Under the pieces are notes generated by a model that was not told the DNA's origin, did no database searches, and saw only the letters and a program-made list of their open reading frames with translations. A stretch of 64,000 bases of DNA from positions 248,001 through 312,000 of the forward strand of contig JAHDWB010000001.1 of NCBI GenBank assembly GCA_023382595.1, given 5' to 3'. Positions 1 through 8,536 of the stretch are shown piece after piece; position 1 is the first letter of the stretch, and the number at the start of each line of letters is the position of its first letter. The stretch comes from Anaerolineales bacterium. Lineage in GTDB: Bacteria; Chloroflexota; Anaerolineae; Anaerolineales; Villigracilaceae. The position numbers and the translations under genes are program-made.

Positions 1-799
1 CCTGCCCCATCTGCACTTCCTCGCCACTGTATTCGAGCTTCTCCAAATTGACCGAGGCATCCGGCACCTCAGCGGCTTGGAAGATCGAACCTTTTACAAA
101 AGTGGCGTAGGGATCCAACTCGCTCACGCGCATTCGATAGACTTGTGTGCTTTCCGTTGCCCCAACCGTGGTCGGCAAAAGATCGACCATGATGCGGTTG
201 GCATCGAAGCTGTAGGGATAGCGCTTCAAAAGTTGGTTGCACATGTCGGTGGCGTCGGATTTTTGTCCGCTTTTGAAATAGGAAAGCGCGAGCAACACCT
301 GCATATCGGCGCGTTGGGGATCTTCCCCCAGCACCGAGCGGATCTCGGCAATGGCTTGCGGATACAATTCGCCCTGCACATAGATGCGGGAAAGCGCGCC
401 GCGCGTCATGCGGATCTTGGGCGGCTCGACTCCGTCGCGGCGTCCGTACAGACGCTGAAGTTCCGATTGAATGGCAGGGTTGGCAGATTGCACTTCGAAG
501 GCGCGTTCCATGTGCCAGATGGCATCATCCAGTTTGTTCTCTTCATCACGGATAATGCCCAGCCCCACGTGCGCAACAAAGTCATCGGGTACCGCCATGA
601 GCAGGCGTCCGAAGATGTCCGCTGCTTCGTTGTAGCGGCGAGTTTCGAGATAAGCTTTGCCAAGCAGGCGATATGTTTCAAGATGTTTGGGGAAGGTTTT
701 CAGAATATGCCGACAATGCGCAATCGCCTCATCCACGCTCCCCTGTTCGATGAGCTTTTCGATTTCTCGGTTGTAAATTCTCAATGAGACTTTTGCCAT
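1..799 (-). CDS. TPR-repeat protein, C-terminus outside window
   Basis: The frame opens with ATG at 799 (MAKVSLRIYNREIEKLIEQ) and stays open to the window edge, giving 266 residues and no stop. The sequence is mostly paired helices with the tetratricopeptide spacing of small and aromatic residues, for example ETRRYNEAADIFGRLL and LDDAIWHMERAFEVQ. Such repeats mediate protein-protein contacts; no enzymatic domain is seen. There is no signal peptide, so it is probably cytoplasmic. It is the last visible gene of a minus-strand series and is separated from the nucleoside phosphorylase by 67 bases. The TPR call is firm; the specific role is unknown. Confidence 0.8.
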   Translation of the reverse strand, partial: MAKVSLRIYNREIEKLIEQGSVDEAIAHCRHILKTFPKHLETYRLLGKAYLETRRYNEAADIFGRLLMAVPDDFVAHVGLGIIRDEENKLDDAIWHMERAFEVQSANPAIQSELQRLYGRRDGVEPPKIRMTRGALSRIYVQGELYPQAIAEIRSVLGEDPQRADMQVLLALSYFKSGQKSDATDMCNQLLKRYPYSFDANRIMVDLLPTTVGATESTQVYRMRVSELDPYATFVKGSIFQAAEVPDASVNLEKLEYSGEEVQMGQ

Positions 800-866
800 T
801 ACCGGATTCCTATTTTTTTATTAAGTATGCCCGATTCTTAAAAAATTCGCAAGGCTATACGCTATT

Positions 867-2162
867 TTACTCGTAAAACAGCGGCAACGACGGCACAGAT
901 TTGCCGCTGAACTGGTGCGCAGAGAGCACTTCGGTACGCGCATCCGCCAACTTCATCTCGTCGTTGGCATGCACTTCAAACAACGGTTCACCCTCTTGAA
1001 CTTCATCCCCCACTTTTTTGTGGATGATGAACCCAACCGCATGGTCGACCGGATCACCTTTTTTTGCCCGCCCAGCCCCCAATGTGACTGCGGCTTCGCC
1101 TACGATTCTTGCATGGACCTGAGAGATGAATCCGTTTCGAGGAGCCTTCACCACCTCGACGAATTTTGCGCGCTCGAATTTGGACGGGTCGTCTACATAA
1201 GACACATCTCCGCCCTGCGCCTCGACCAGCAGACGCAATGTCTTCAACGCGCTTCCATCCGCAATGGATCTTTCCGCCATGGCGCGCGCCTCATCCAGAT
1301 CCTTTGCGCGCTGTCCCAGCAGAAGCACGTGTGCCGCCACATGCAGGCAATGCTCGCGGAAACCCGCCGGACCGCCGCCGCGCAGGGTTTCTATGGCTTC
1401 GATCACTTCCAGGGAATTTCCAACTGCATTTCCGAGCGGCTGGTTCATATCCGAGAGCAGGGCGACGGTCTTGCGCCCCGCCAACCTGCCGATATCCACC
1501 ATCAGGCTGGCAAGTTCGCGGGCTTCCTCCAGCGTTTCCATGAACGCCCCAAGCCCCATCTTTACGTCCAACACGATGGCTTGCGCGCCTGCGGCGATCT
1601 TCTTGGACATGATGGAGGAGGCAATGAGCGGGGTGGATGGAACCGTTCCGGTCACGTCACGAAGCGCGTACATCTTCCCGTCTGCAGGAGCAAGATCGAG
1701 CGATTGCCCCGTCAGAACGATGCCTTTTTCCTTTAATTGCTTTTTGAACTCATCGGTGGACAGGTCCACGCGGTAGCCGGGAATGGATTCGAGTTTGTCG
1801 AGCGTGCCGCCGCTAAAGCCAAGTCCGCGCCCGGACATTTTGCCGACGGGCAATCCGCACGCCGCCACCATCGGCATGACAGCGATACTGGTCTTGTCGC
1901 CCACGCCGCCGGAGGAGTGTTTGTCCACGGCGATATCGACAATCTTGGAAAGATCAAGCACCTGACCGGAATTCGCCATGGCAAGCGTGAGGTCGGTGGT
2001 TTCCTGCGGGGACATGCCGTTGAGAAGGATCGCCATTGCAAAAGAGGAGGCTTGATAATCTGGAATTTCCCCGTTCGTAAATCCACGCACAAAAAATTCA
2101 ATCTCTTGTGCGGATAATTCCTGTCGATCGCGTTTTTTGATGATGATATCTACCGCGCGCAT
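867..2162 (-). CDS. deoA: Pyrimidine-nucleoside (thymidine) phosphorylase
   Basis: This 431-residue protein has full family length and carries the glycosyltransferase family 3 signatures KHSSGGVGDKTS (residues 81-92, phosphate binding) and SGRGLGFSGGTLDKLES (110-126). It phosphorolyses thymidine, deoxyuridine or uridine to the free base and (deoxy)ribose-1-phosphate in cytoplasmic nucleoside salvage. The C-terminal alpha/beta domain containing GAGRAKKGDPVDHAVG is present, so the gene looks intact. The start is supported by AAGGAGAG about 7 bases before ATG, with a TACAAT box further upstream. DeoA and the broader Pdp type are hard to separate from sequence alone; the symbol is used in the wide sense. 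Confidence 0.93.
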   Translation of the reverse strand: MRAVDIIIKKRDRQELSAQEIEFFVRGFTNGEIPDYQASSFAMAILLNGMSPQETTDLTLAMANSGQVLDLSKIVDIAVDKHSSGGVGDKTSIAVMPMVAACGLPVGKMSGRGLGFSGGTLDKLESIPGYRVDLSTDEFKKQLKEKGIVLTGQSLDLAPADGKMYALRDVTGTVPSTPLIASSIMSKKIAAGAQAIVLDVKMGLGAFMETLEEARELASLMVDIGRLAGRKTVALLSDMNQPLGNAVGNSLEVIEAIETLRGGGPAGFREHCLHVAAHVLLLGQRAKDLDEARAMAERSIADGSALKTLRLLVEAQGGDVSYVDDPSKFERAKFVEVVKAPRNGFISQVHARIVGEAAVTLGAGRAKKGDPVDHAVGFIIHKKVGDEVQEGEPLFEVHANDEMKLADARTEVLSAHQFSGKSVPSLPLFYE

Positions 2163-2246
2163 AAACTCTCTCCTTGTACGGGGATTACGCGGGTATTGTA
2201 TCGCATTTTGTCAGACAAAAAACAAGCTACGCCGCAAACGTTACCG

Positions 2247-3281
2247 TTATGGTCTCTCCAACTGCTGACCTTCCTTTGTGTCCTTTACCTTCCACCCTCT
2301 TGCAGCGATCTCGTCCCGCAAACGATCGGATGCTGCAAAGTCTTTGTTCGCACGGGCTTGTTTGCGTTGCTCAAGCAAATCCAAGACTTCAGCGGGAGGG
2401 GAATCGTCAGCCTGTTTTTGGGCGTTAATCGTCATTTGCCAGGCTTGTACAGAAATACCTGCCTCAATGGAGATTGGGGGTCTGATCTCTCCCAATTCGT
2501 TCAATGAAAAACTCGAGCCTGCCGGATACATCTCCGTGCCTGCGTTCTTCATCACCGTCACTGAGCTGACGCCATGTACGTCACAAGCATTCTTCTCGAA
2601 ATCAATGATGACGCCGGAATGTTCATCCAAACCGACGATGACATTTTCAGGAGGCGTGAGGGCGCGCCATTGCTCAAAACGCTCCATGCCGACAAAACAG
2701 CGGCTGGTATCCAAATCCAAACCGCCCTCGGCATTGTTCCAATGCGGGATGAACGAAACGTGCACGCCAAAATCGGAGAAGAAACCCAGACCATCCTTGA
2801 CGTGCACATCCTCGCCGACCTTGTAAATTTCATAGACAGGCAATACCCATTCCCCGACAGAGATCGTGGCTGCGGAGGCAAAGACCAGTGTGGCTCCCTG
2901 TCTATGCCGTGCGCGGATGATCTCCCACGCCAGCGTGCCGCGCAGTTGACGCGCCGCATAACTGGGACTGCCCGGTCCCATAAAGATCAGGTTTGCCTGA
3001 AGTAACGGTCTCAGAATTTCGGGATCGTCGGGGCTGAACTTCGTGCCCAGTTTGCGGGCGGGGATCAGGTCAATGACGGGTTTGTAGTTTTGCAGACGCG
3101 TCTTTAGGAATTCACCGACACGCCCGGCGACGAGAGAGGCGTTAAGCTCAAAGCCGGCAGGCGTTTCAAGGATGGCGATCCGCAACGGGTCCGGGATGAA
3201 CCGGGCAAGCGCCTCGAAGATCCGTCCGCCTGCGAGGGAAGTCTCACCGGAACCGAGGAAGGCAATGCGTCCAAGCGTCAT
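2247..3281 (-). CDS. S51 peptidase / cyanophycinase-like protein with CysRS-type C-terminal tail
   Basis: Residues 1-280 form a class I glutamine-amidotransferase-like domain of the peptidase E/cyanophycinase type. It starts [14 protein letters not shown] and has the motif [12 protein letters not shown] at 134-145, where the family's nucleophilic serine elbow sits. Residues 298-342 are a different module: [17 protein letters not shown] followed by GWKVKDT matches the C-terminal domain of cysteinyl-tRNA synthetases (family pattern KDFxxAdxiRdeL...DT). No synthetase catalytic domain (HIGH, KMSKS) is present. The gene ends 85 bases upstream of the phosphorylase start and begins 1 base after the selenoprotein gene stops, so the two are likely cotranscribed. 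The substrate is not deducible. Confidence 0.75.
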   Translation of the reverse strand: MTLGRIAFLGSGETSLAGGRIFEALARFIPDPLRIAILETPAGFELNASLVAGRVGEFLKTRLQNYKPVIDLIPARKLGTKFSPDDPEILRPLLQANLIFMGPGSPSYAARQLRGTLAWEIIRARHRQGATLVFASAATISVGEWVLPVYEIYKVGEDVHVKDGLGFFSDFGVHVSFIPHWNNAEGGLDLDTSRCFVGMERFEQWRALTPPENVIVGLDEHSGVIIDFEKNACDVHGVSSVTVMKNAGTEMYPAGSSFSLNELGEIRPPISIEAGISVQAWQMTINAQKQADDSPPAEVLDLLEQRKQARANKDFAASDRLRDEIAARGWKVKDTKEGQQLERP

Positions 3282-3282
3282 A

Positions 3283-3765
3283 TTATGAGGATGATCTATT
3301 CAGTTCATCTATTACGTTGAGGAAGGTTTCGTTATCGGGGATGTCGGACATGTTGGCGCTGTAATGCACATAGCGGATGCGTCCGCTCGTATCCACAATG
3401 CAATTGAGGGGCATACGGCCAAGTTTGAAAATGTTGACCTCCTGACGATATAAACGCGCAACCTTGTGATCGGGGTCGGGTAAGCCGATGTAGGGAATGT
3501 TTTCCGTCTCCCAATATTTCTGGAAGGATTTCATATCATTGGGACCGACCGCAAGGATCTCCGCGCCGCGGGAAAGAAAATCGCTGTAGTGATCGCGCAT
3601 GCGCGCCAACTGCGCGCGGCAATGCGGTCACATGAATCCGCGTAGGAAGGCGACCACAACGGGTCTGGTTTTGTACACCTGCGAGAGGCGAACGAGGTTC
3701 CCATTCACATCTTCGAGTTCAAAATCCGGGGCGAGCAGACCGGGAGTGATGAGGTCGGGTTTCAT
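3283..3765 (-). CDS. Peroxiredoxin-like (AhpC/TSA) selenoprotein, UGA at codon 46
   Basis: Read through an in-frame TGA at 3628-3630, this is a 160-residue thioredoxin-fold protein of the AhpC/TSA type. Before the TGA is [19 protein letters not shown] and then [10 protein letters not shown]; after it [18 protein letters not shown] and the rest of the domain to a normal stop. The TGA falls on the first cysteine of the family's CPHC redox motif, giving U46-P-H-C49. Both halves are conserved in sequence and frame, and a SECIS-like hairpin follows the UGA. The ATG at 3765 overlaps the stop of the upstream hydrolase gene (ATGA), indicating translational coupling. The likely role is thiol or peroxide redox chemistry. 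The alternative is a single nonsense mutation, less likely given the exact position. No selA, selB or selC lies in the window. Confidence 0.8.
3596..3626 (-). promoter_or_regulatory. Bacterial SECIS-like hairpin after UGA codon
   Basis: Starting one base after the UGA, the mRNA can fold as CGCAU pairing with AUGCG, a 5' bulge UGCC, then GCGCGC pairing with GCGCGC around the apical loop AGUUG. The loop begins 17 nt after UGA and has G in its first two positions. This fits the published description of bacterial SECIS elements: a short apical loop with an early G, about 16-37 nt from the UGA. The element lies inside the coding region, as expected in bacteria. The pairing was worked out by eye and not scored. 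Confidence 0.65.
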
Positions 3766-4736
3766 TGGCTTTCCAAGTAGTGATCGACGGCTGTCATAAA
3801 TTCGGCAGGGCATTCCTCCTGCGGAACGTGCCCGCATTGCGGGATCAAGGTCAACTTTGCGCCGGGGATCTCGGAGGCAACCGCTTCAAAATACCACGAG
3901 CGGATGAGGCGGTCTTCCTGCCCGGCGATGATGTAGGTCGGCACGGTCAGGTTTGGCAGGAGCGGACGAAGTTCCGGGTAGGCGGGCGCGAAGGTCAGTT
4001 CGTAGAAAGCGCGGTCCCAGTTTTCGATCTGGAGCAGTTTCAGATATTCCCACCGGATCTCATCGGTCAACTTACTTCCATCATACCACTCGCGCTCGAT
4101 GGTGCGCGGAAGCCGTTCCAGGTAATCGCGCATCATGAGTGGACCGATATGCCGCATCTGCGGAGTCCACATGACCGGCATCGCCCAGGCAGGGAATTGC
4201 GGACCGCGTCCGCCGCCGACGCCGGGATCGACCAGGATCAGCGCTTCGACCCGCTCCGGGTGTTCCAGCCCGAACGCCACAGCCAATCCGCCGCCGGCTG
4301 AGTTGCCGACCAGCACCGCTTTCTCCACGCCGAATTCGTCCATCAGGCTGCGCAGAATTTCGACATTGGCTTTCATTCCGTATGGATTTTCCACCCAATC
4401 ATCATCCTCCGGCATGGGGCGTTCGGTCAAACCGAAGGCAGGGCGGTCATAGGCGATGACACGCCCCATCTGCGCGAAATCGTCCATGACTTCGCGCCAT
4501 GAGAAGGTGCTCCCGCCGAAGGGATGCAGGAGGATGAAGGTCTGCCCGCCTTCTCCCGCCTCCTTGTAGTGGATGTCCACATTATTGATCTCGATGAATT
4601 TGCTGTCGGGTTCGATAAAGGTCTGCTCGGAAACCAACCCGTCCAGTTCAGGGACGGGGATGAAAAACGGTCCGAGTGCAAGGGTAACGCAGGCAAATAT
4701 CAGCGAGACAAATGTTATCTTTTTCCAATGCTTCAT
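3762..4736 (-). CDS. Alpha/beta hydrolase, membrane-anchored
   Basis: This 324-residue protein has an N-terminal hydrophobic segment (about residues 8-27) that should act as a signal anchor or signal peptide. The hydrolase domain has the oxyanion motif HPFGG (71-75), the nucleophile elbow GNSAGG with Ser146, and a late histidine in QCGHVPQEE (His303), so the catalytic triad appears complete. It probably hydrolyses an ester or a similar bond outside the cytoplasmic face; the substrate is unknown. The stop overlaps the selenoprotein start by ATGA, and a second alpha/beta hydrolase ends 3 bases upstream, so these form one operon. Confidence 0.85.
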   Translation of the reverse strand: MKHWKKITFVSLIFACVTLALGPFFIPVPELDGLVSEQTFIEPDSKFIEINNVDIHYKEAGEGGQTFILLHPFGGSTFSWREVMDDFAQMGRVIAYDRPAFGLTERPMPEDDDWVENPYGMKANVEILRSLMDEFGVEKAVLVGNSAGGGLAVAFGLEHPERVEALILVDPGVGGGRGPQFPAWAMPVMWTPQMRHIGPLMMRDYLERLPRTIEREWYDGSKLTDEIRWEYLKLLQIENWDRAFYELTFAPAYPELRPLLPNLTVPTYIIAGQEDRLIRSWYFEAVASEIPGAKLTLIPQCGHVPQEECPAEFMTAVDHYLESQ

Positions 4737-4739
4737 AAA

Positions 4740-5528
4740 TCAACGTACTACTTCCATAAAGAATTCAACCGTCGCTTCGGCGGTCCGGGTCCACTGCGCG
4801 AGGGAGGAAATGTCCGGGAGGTTGTCACCAGCTTGAAGACCGTACGAGCCGAACTGTGAATGATTGCCGCCTTCGATGGCGACGAAGCGCGCATCCGCAG
4901 GGAGTAATGCCCGCGAGTCTTGGATCATTTGCAGCGAAAAGACGCCGTCACGCGTGGCATAGACCGAAAGCGCGGGCACATCCGCGACCTTCAACGAATC
5001 ATTTCCGGGAGCGGATGCCCACAACACCACGCCTTTGATGTTGGGATGGCTGGCGGCATACGACGAAGCCGCCACACCGCCGAGCGAATGTCCGCCGACG
5101 AACCAATTTTGAATCTCAGGATATTTCGCCTGCACGCGCGCCGCGGCGTTGACATCGAACATCGCCAGGTTCAACGGGACCGGAACGAGCGCCACAAAAT
5201 ATCCGCGCGAGGCGATCAGCCGCAACACTGGCGCATATGCGCGGTAATCCACACGCCCGCCGGGGTAAAAGACAAAACCGGTTTCAGGGCGCGGATCTTC
5301 GGCAGGAAAAAAGATGACCCAGCCGTTCTCCGCGCTGACGTATACCTGCGAATCCGACATCAGGGCATCCAGCGCAACGTCGGTTGCGGGAGCCGCATCC
5401 CCTGCCCAAAATACGAACACCGTCGCGGCAAGCAGCAAGGCAAGCGCCAGCGTCACTGCCACATATCGCCATGCGTTTTTCAATTCACGTCCGATCTGCG
5501 AGTTCTTTTGCCTTCGTCCAAACCGCAT
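4740..5528 (-). CDS. Alpha/beta hydrolase family protein, membrane-anchored
   Basis: A 262-residue protein with one transmembrane helix near residues 23-42 (VAVTLALALLLAATVFVFWA) followed by an extracytoplasmic hydrolase domain. It has the strand-loop FVFYPGGRVDYRAYAP, the elbow GGHSLGG (Ser148) and a late histidine in EGGNHSQFG. It resembles the dienelactone-hydrolase-like AB_hydrolase_5 group. Its first 44 bases overlap the 3' end of the uracil-DNA glycosylase gene in another frame, and its stop lies just before the next hydrolase. The substrate is unknown. Confidence 0.8.
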   Translation of the reverse strand: MRFGRRQKNSQIGRELKNAWRYVAVTLALALLLAATVFVFWAGDAAPATDVALDALMSDSQVYVSAENGWVIFFPAEDPRPETGFVFYPGGRVDYRAYAPVLRLIASRGYFVALVPVPLNLAMFDVNAAARVQAKYPEIQNWFVGGHSLGGVAASSYAASHPNIKGVVLWASAPGNDSLKVADVPALSVYATRDGVFSLQMIQDSRALLPADARFVAIEGGNHSQFGSYGLQAGDNLPDISSLAQWTRTAEATVEFFMEVVR

Positions 5529-6153
5529 CGAACATCTCGACCGTCAACTTTTTGGTGGATGTGTTCTGCTGACTGGGATGATACGAACACAGTATCCAAT
5601 GACCAGTCTCCAGTTGATAGGATGCGCCGTGCGAAAATTTCAATCCGCGAACCGCAGATATTTTGAGAACGCGGTCAAAAGCAATCTTACCCAAACACAC
5701 GATCACCTTCGGCTGGATGAGCCGCATCTCGCGCTCCAAAAACGGCTGGCAATTGTTCAACTCTTCTGTGGATGGTTTGTTATCGGGCGGAGCACAGCGC
5801 CCCGAGGCGGTGATGTACATGTCGTTCAGGATGAGACCATCGCTTCGCGACTGCGCTTGAGGCTGGTTCGCAAACCCGGCACGGTGCAACGCCGGGAACA
5901 AAAAATCGCCCGAAGCATCGCCTGTGAATTGACGTCCTGTGCGGTTCGAGCCGTGCGCGCCGGGAGCCAGTCCCACCACCAGCACGCGCGCAGCGGAGTC
6001 GCCAAATCCCGGCACCGGTTTGCCCCAATATTCATGATCGCGGTATGCCTTGCGCTTGATCCGCGCCACTTCCTCGCGCCATTGTACAAGGCGCGGACAT
6101 TTACGGCATTTTATTATTTCGTTGTTCAATTGTTCAAGAGGATTAGGTGCCAT
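5485..6153 (-). CDS. Uracil-DNA glycosylase, family 5 (UdgB-like, 4Fe-4S)
   Basis: The protein has the hallmarks of family-5 uracil-DNA glycosylases: an early CRKCPRL cysteine pair for the 4Fe-4S cluster, GFGD, the motif LAPGAHGSNRTGRQFTGDAS, then the later cysteines and the C-terminal SYHPSQQNT motif. It excises uracil and some other deaminated bases from DNA as the first step of base excision repair in the cytoplasm. In this family the usual catalytic Asp of motif A is replaced by small residues, as seen here. The ATG at 6153 is preferred over a GTG five codons upstream. The 3' end overlaps the next hydrolase gene by 44 bases. Confidence 0.88.
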   Translation of the reverse strand: MAPNPLEQLNNEIIKCRKCPRLVQWREEVARIKRKAYRDHEYWGKPVPGFGDSAARVLVVGLAPGAHGSNRTGRQFTGDASGDFLFPALHRAGFANQPQAQSRSDGLILNDMYITASGRCAPPDNKPSTEELNNCQPFLEREMRLIQPKVIVCLGKIAFDRVLKISAVRGLKFSHGASYQLETGHWILCSYHPSQQNTSTKKLTVEMFDAVWTKAKELADRT

Positions 6154-6220
6154 GTGTTCCAGTCTCACGTATCAGGTTTGCGCCAATTTTACCTGACACC
6201 TGACACCCCGCACCTGGTAC

Positions 6221-7252
6221 TCAAATTATGAACATCGCATCCCCAAAAGAATAAAAGCGATAGCCTTCTTGAATCGCTGTTTCGTACGCGGACAAAATCC
6301 GCTCGCGCCCCGCAAACGCGCTGACCAGCATGATGAGCGTGGACTTGGGCAGATGGAAATTGGTGATGATCGCATCCACGATTTGGAATTGGTAACCGGG
6401 CAGGATGTAAAGGGATGTGGGACCGGAGAAAGCCGATACTTCAATATTCGGCGACTCCTGTGCCGCACTCTCCAACGTCCGCACGGAGGTCGTCCCGACC
6501 GCAATGACCCGTCCCCCATTGCGTTTGGTTTTGTTGATCGCATCCGCCGTCTCTTGAGTAAGGTGACACCACTCCGAGTGGATCTTATGCTCTTCGGGGT
6601 CATCCTCAGTGACCGGTGCAAACGTATCCAAACCGACATGCAAGGTGACAAAGGCGATTCGCACAGCCATCTTTTGAAGGTCAGTGAGCAATTCCGGCGT
6701 GAAGTGCAGTCCCGCCGTGGGCGCGGCGGCGGAGCCAGATTCTCTTGCGAAAACGGTTTGATAGCGTTCGGGGTCGTTCAATGCTTCGTGGATGTACGGC
6801 GGGAGCGGCACATGCCCAATTCTTGGGAAATACGGTTCGATGGGTTCAGAGAATTTGACCAGCCGTTCCGAGCCGTCCAGTATTTCGAGTATCTCGGCTG
6901 TGACGTTCGAGGCGGTGTCATTCACCTCGATGAACACTCGCTTGCCTACGCGCAAGCCCTTGCCGCCGACCAACGCTTCCCACGTCAACTCGTCGCGTCG
7001 GCGGAGCAGAAGCAATTCCACCTTGCCGCCGGTCTCTTTTTTGGCGAAGATGCGCGCCGGGATGACGCGCGTCTGGTTCAAGACCAGCAAATCCCCCGCA
7101 TTGAGATAGGATTTGATATCGCGGAAAATCTTGTGTTCGATCTCACCCGTTGACCGGTGAAGCACGAGCAAGCGCGAAGCATCACGCGGCTCGATGGGCG
7201 TCTGCGCGATGGAGGATTCAGGGAGATGGTAGTCGAAGTCGGCGGTTTTCAT
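6221..7252 (-). CDS. queA: S-adenosylmethionine:tRNA ribosyltransferase-isomerase
   Basis: A full-length QueA of 343 residues. It opens FDYHLPESSIAQTPIEPRD and contains DLLVLNQTRVIPARIF, AAPTAGLHFTPELL, VTLHVGLDTFAPV, and a C-terminal NFHLPKSTLIMLVSAFAG. It transfers and isomerises the ribose of SAM onto 7-aminomethyl-7-deazaguanine in tRNA, making epoxyqueuosine in anticodons of Asp, Asn, His and Tyr tRNAs. The partner tgt, which acts one step earlier, lies at 26.7 kb in the same window but in a separate unit. The short gap to the glycosylase gene (6154-6220) carries a dispersed ACCTGACACCTGACAC repeat. Confidence 0.97.
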   Translation of the reverse strand: MKTADFDYHLPESSIAQTPIEPRDASRLLVLHRSTGEIEHKIFRDIKSYLNAGDLLVLNQTRVIPARIFAKKETGGKVELLLLRRRDELTWEALVGGKGLRVGKRVFIEVNDTASNVTAEILEILDGSERLVKFSEPIEPYFPRIGHVPLPPYIHEALNDPERYQTVFARESGSAAAPTAGLHFTPELLTDLQKMAVRIAFVTLHVGLDTFAPVTEDDPEEHKIHSEWCHLTQETADAINKTKRNGGRVIAVGTTSVRTLESAAQESPNIEVSAFSGPTSLYILPGYQFQIVDAIITNFHLPKSTLIMLVSAFAGRERILSAYETAIQEGYRFYSFGDAMFII

Positions 7253-7294
7253 GGACTCACTCTACAGAAATAAAATAAGAACTATTTCAATCAC

Positions 7295-8215
7295 TTATTT
7301 AAACACATTTTCACTGAGCTTTATGCCACAATACCTTGCCCACAGAAGCATACTCAACTCCCGCCGTTCCCAACTAATGTCCAAACGTTGAATACTCTCA
7401 AGATAATCTTGATATGTTATTACACGAAACTTTGAAGCGCCATCTCTTAACATGGACTGAAACTCTGCGGCTGTTTTTTGAGCATCTTTATCGTCTTGAT
7501 GACAAAACAGCCCAGTAAGAACAAAGTCGTAATCCTTGTTCTGTATCAATGCTTCACACATCAACTGATTGCGGAACAATTGATTATATTCCGCCATAAT
7601 AAACTTCTCGTACGGAGCAATAAAGGTTTCTCCCCCGCTACGATCAAAAATTAAGCGATATTCTCTCTTATCATATTTTTTTGACGATAAAGAGTCGGTG
7701 TATTTACACTCAAACCCTATAAGCCCATTCCGCCCGCCTGCCATCACATCAAAAGCCACATCAAAGGCAGAGTTGTCATTTGTATATTTTTTTCTAGGAG
7801 CAAATTCAAACTTGACATCATTAACCCGCGTAATTTCAGGATAAAAACATCTCAATACACTCAATGCAAAGTCACGATCCAGTTTCAATTCGCCAAAAAA
7901 ATTAAAACAAAGTGGCTGACTGGACAACAAATTATTAAATAACCGATCCTCAGCAAGAATGCCGGAACGGGTTTCTTCCCGTTCCTGAAGAGTTTTCTCG
8001 ACAGCGGCAATTGAATTACTTGATAAAAAGTTCTTACGGGTGATTTTCCCATTCAAAATAACACTGCCGATTGTTTTATTTTTTTCGCCCGGATGATTCC
8101 CCGGTTCATCTGCTAAAACAAATGCTCGCCACCATGCTTGGTGAAAACGCATTCTTTTTTTAAAACCGCCCTCTGACGGCAAGTTGCCAATCAATTCCTT
8201 GAGTTTATTCTTCAT
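7295..8215 (-). CDS. PGN_0703-like PD-(D/E)XK nuclease-fold protein
   Basis: A 306-residue protein with a probable restriction-like nuclease core: an acidic residue in FDVAFDVMAGG followed by GLIGFECKYTDSL, giving the D...(E)xK triad of PD-(D/E)XK enzymes. The wider pattern (N-terminal RMRFHQAWWRAFVL, then the core, then FRNQLMCEAL) resembles the PGN_0703 group of putative restriction endonucleases. The gene is visibly richer in A and T than queA and ruvB on either side, which suggests transfer. It stands alone, with no methylase beside it. Either a defence role or a general DNA-processing role is possible; the nuclease activity is inferred from the motif only. Confidence 0.65.
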   Translation of the reverse strand: MKNKLKELIGNLPSEGGFKKRMRFHQAWWRAFVLADEPGNHPGEKNKTIGSVILNGKITRKNFLSSNSIAAVEKTLQEREETRSGILAEDRLFNNLLSSQPLCFNFFGELKLDRDFALSVLRCFYPEITRVNDVKFEFAPRKKYTNDNSAFDVAFDVMAGGRNGLIGFECKYTDSLSSKKYDKREYRLIFDRSGGETFIAPYEKFIMAEYNQLFRNQLMCEALIQNKDYDFVLTGLFCHQDDKDAQKTAAEFQSMLRDGASKFRVITYQDYLESIQRLDISWERRELSMLLWARYCGIKLSENVFK

Positions 8216-8221
8216 GCTCTT

Positions 8222-8449
8222 TTATTTTTTCCATAATCTCACGATCACATTCAACAAAATCGTCAACACCACCGAAACCAGAACCGAACTTGCCAGCGGG
8301 AAGTAAAACGTCCCATTCTCGCCTTCGATGCGGATGTCGCCGGGCAGGCGTCCGAGCGGAATGCCGAGTTTCGCGGCGAGATACACTCCCCCGCCGATCA
8401 GGAAGAGCGCAATTCCACCGAGCATGAGATAACGGGCGATGGTTTCCAT
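8222..8449 (-). CDS. DUF2905 family membrane protein
   Basis: A 75-residue protein from the ATG at 8449 (METIARYLML). It has two hydrophobic helices separated by the conserved DUF2905 loop containing GIPLGRLPGDIRIEGENG and FYFPLASSVLVS. Function is unknown; in many bacteria DUF2905 genes sit beside ruvB or queA, as here between queA and ruvB. An in-frame ATG at 8461 lies exactly at the edge of the inserted palindromic repeat, so the downstream start is preferred as the ancestral one. Confidence 0.85.
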   Translation of the reverse strand: METIARYLMLGGIALFLIGGGVYLAAKLGIPLGRLPGDIRIEGENGTFYFPLASSVLVSVVLTILLNVIVRLWKK

Positions 8450-8460
8450 AAAAAGCATCA

Positions 8461-8536
8461 TGTCATTGCGAGGGCGTCAGCCCGAAGCAATCTCAAAATT
8501 GAGTCGGGGATTGCTTCGCTGCCGCTCGCAATGACA
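8461..8536. repeat. Dispersed palindromic repeat (TGTCATTGCGAG...CTCGCAATGACA)
   Basis: A 76-bp element with terminal inverted repeats TGTCATTGCGAG and CTCGCAATGACA, and internal inverted copies of CCGAAGCAATC and GATTGCTTCG. It fills the gap between the DUF2905 start and the ruvB stop exactly. A second copy, interrupted by another repeat, lies at 9630-9705, and a fragment (TTGCTTCGTCATTCG, TTCGCAATGAC) lies near 11222-11251. It resembles non-autonomous REP/MITE-like elements; no transposase is linked to it here. Confidence 0.75.

Noticed and set aside
3628-3630. TGA as a plain nonsense mutation that makes two fragments
   Set aside because: The codon falls exactly on the redox Cys position, both sides are intact, and a SECIS-like hairpin follows; a selenocysteine reading fits better, though not proved.
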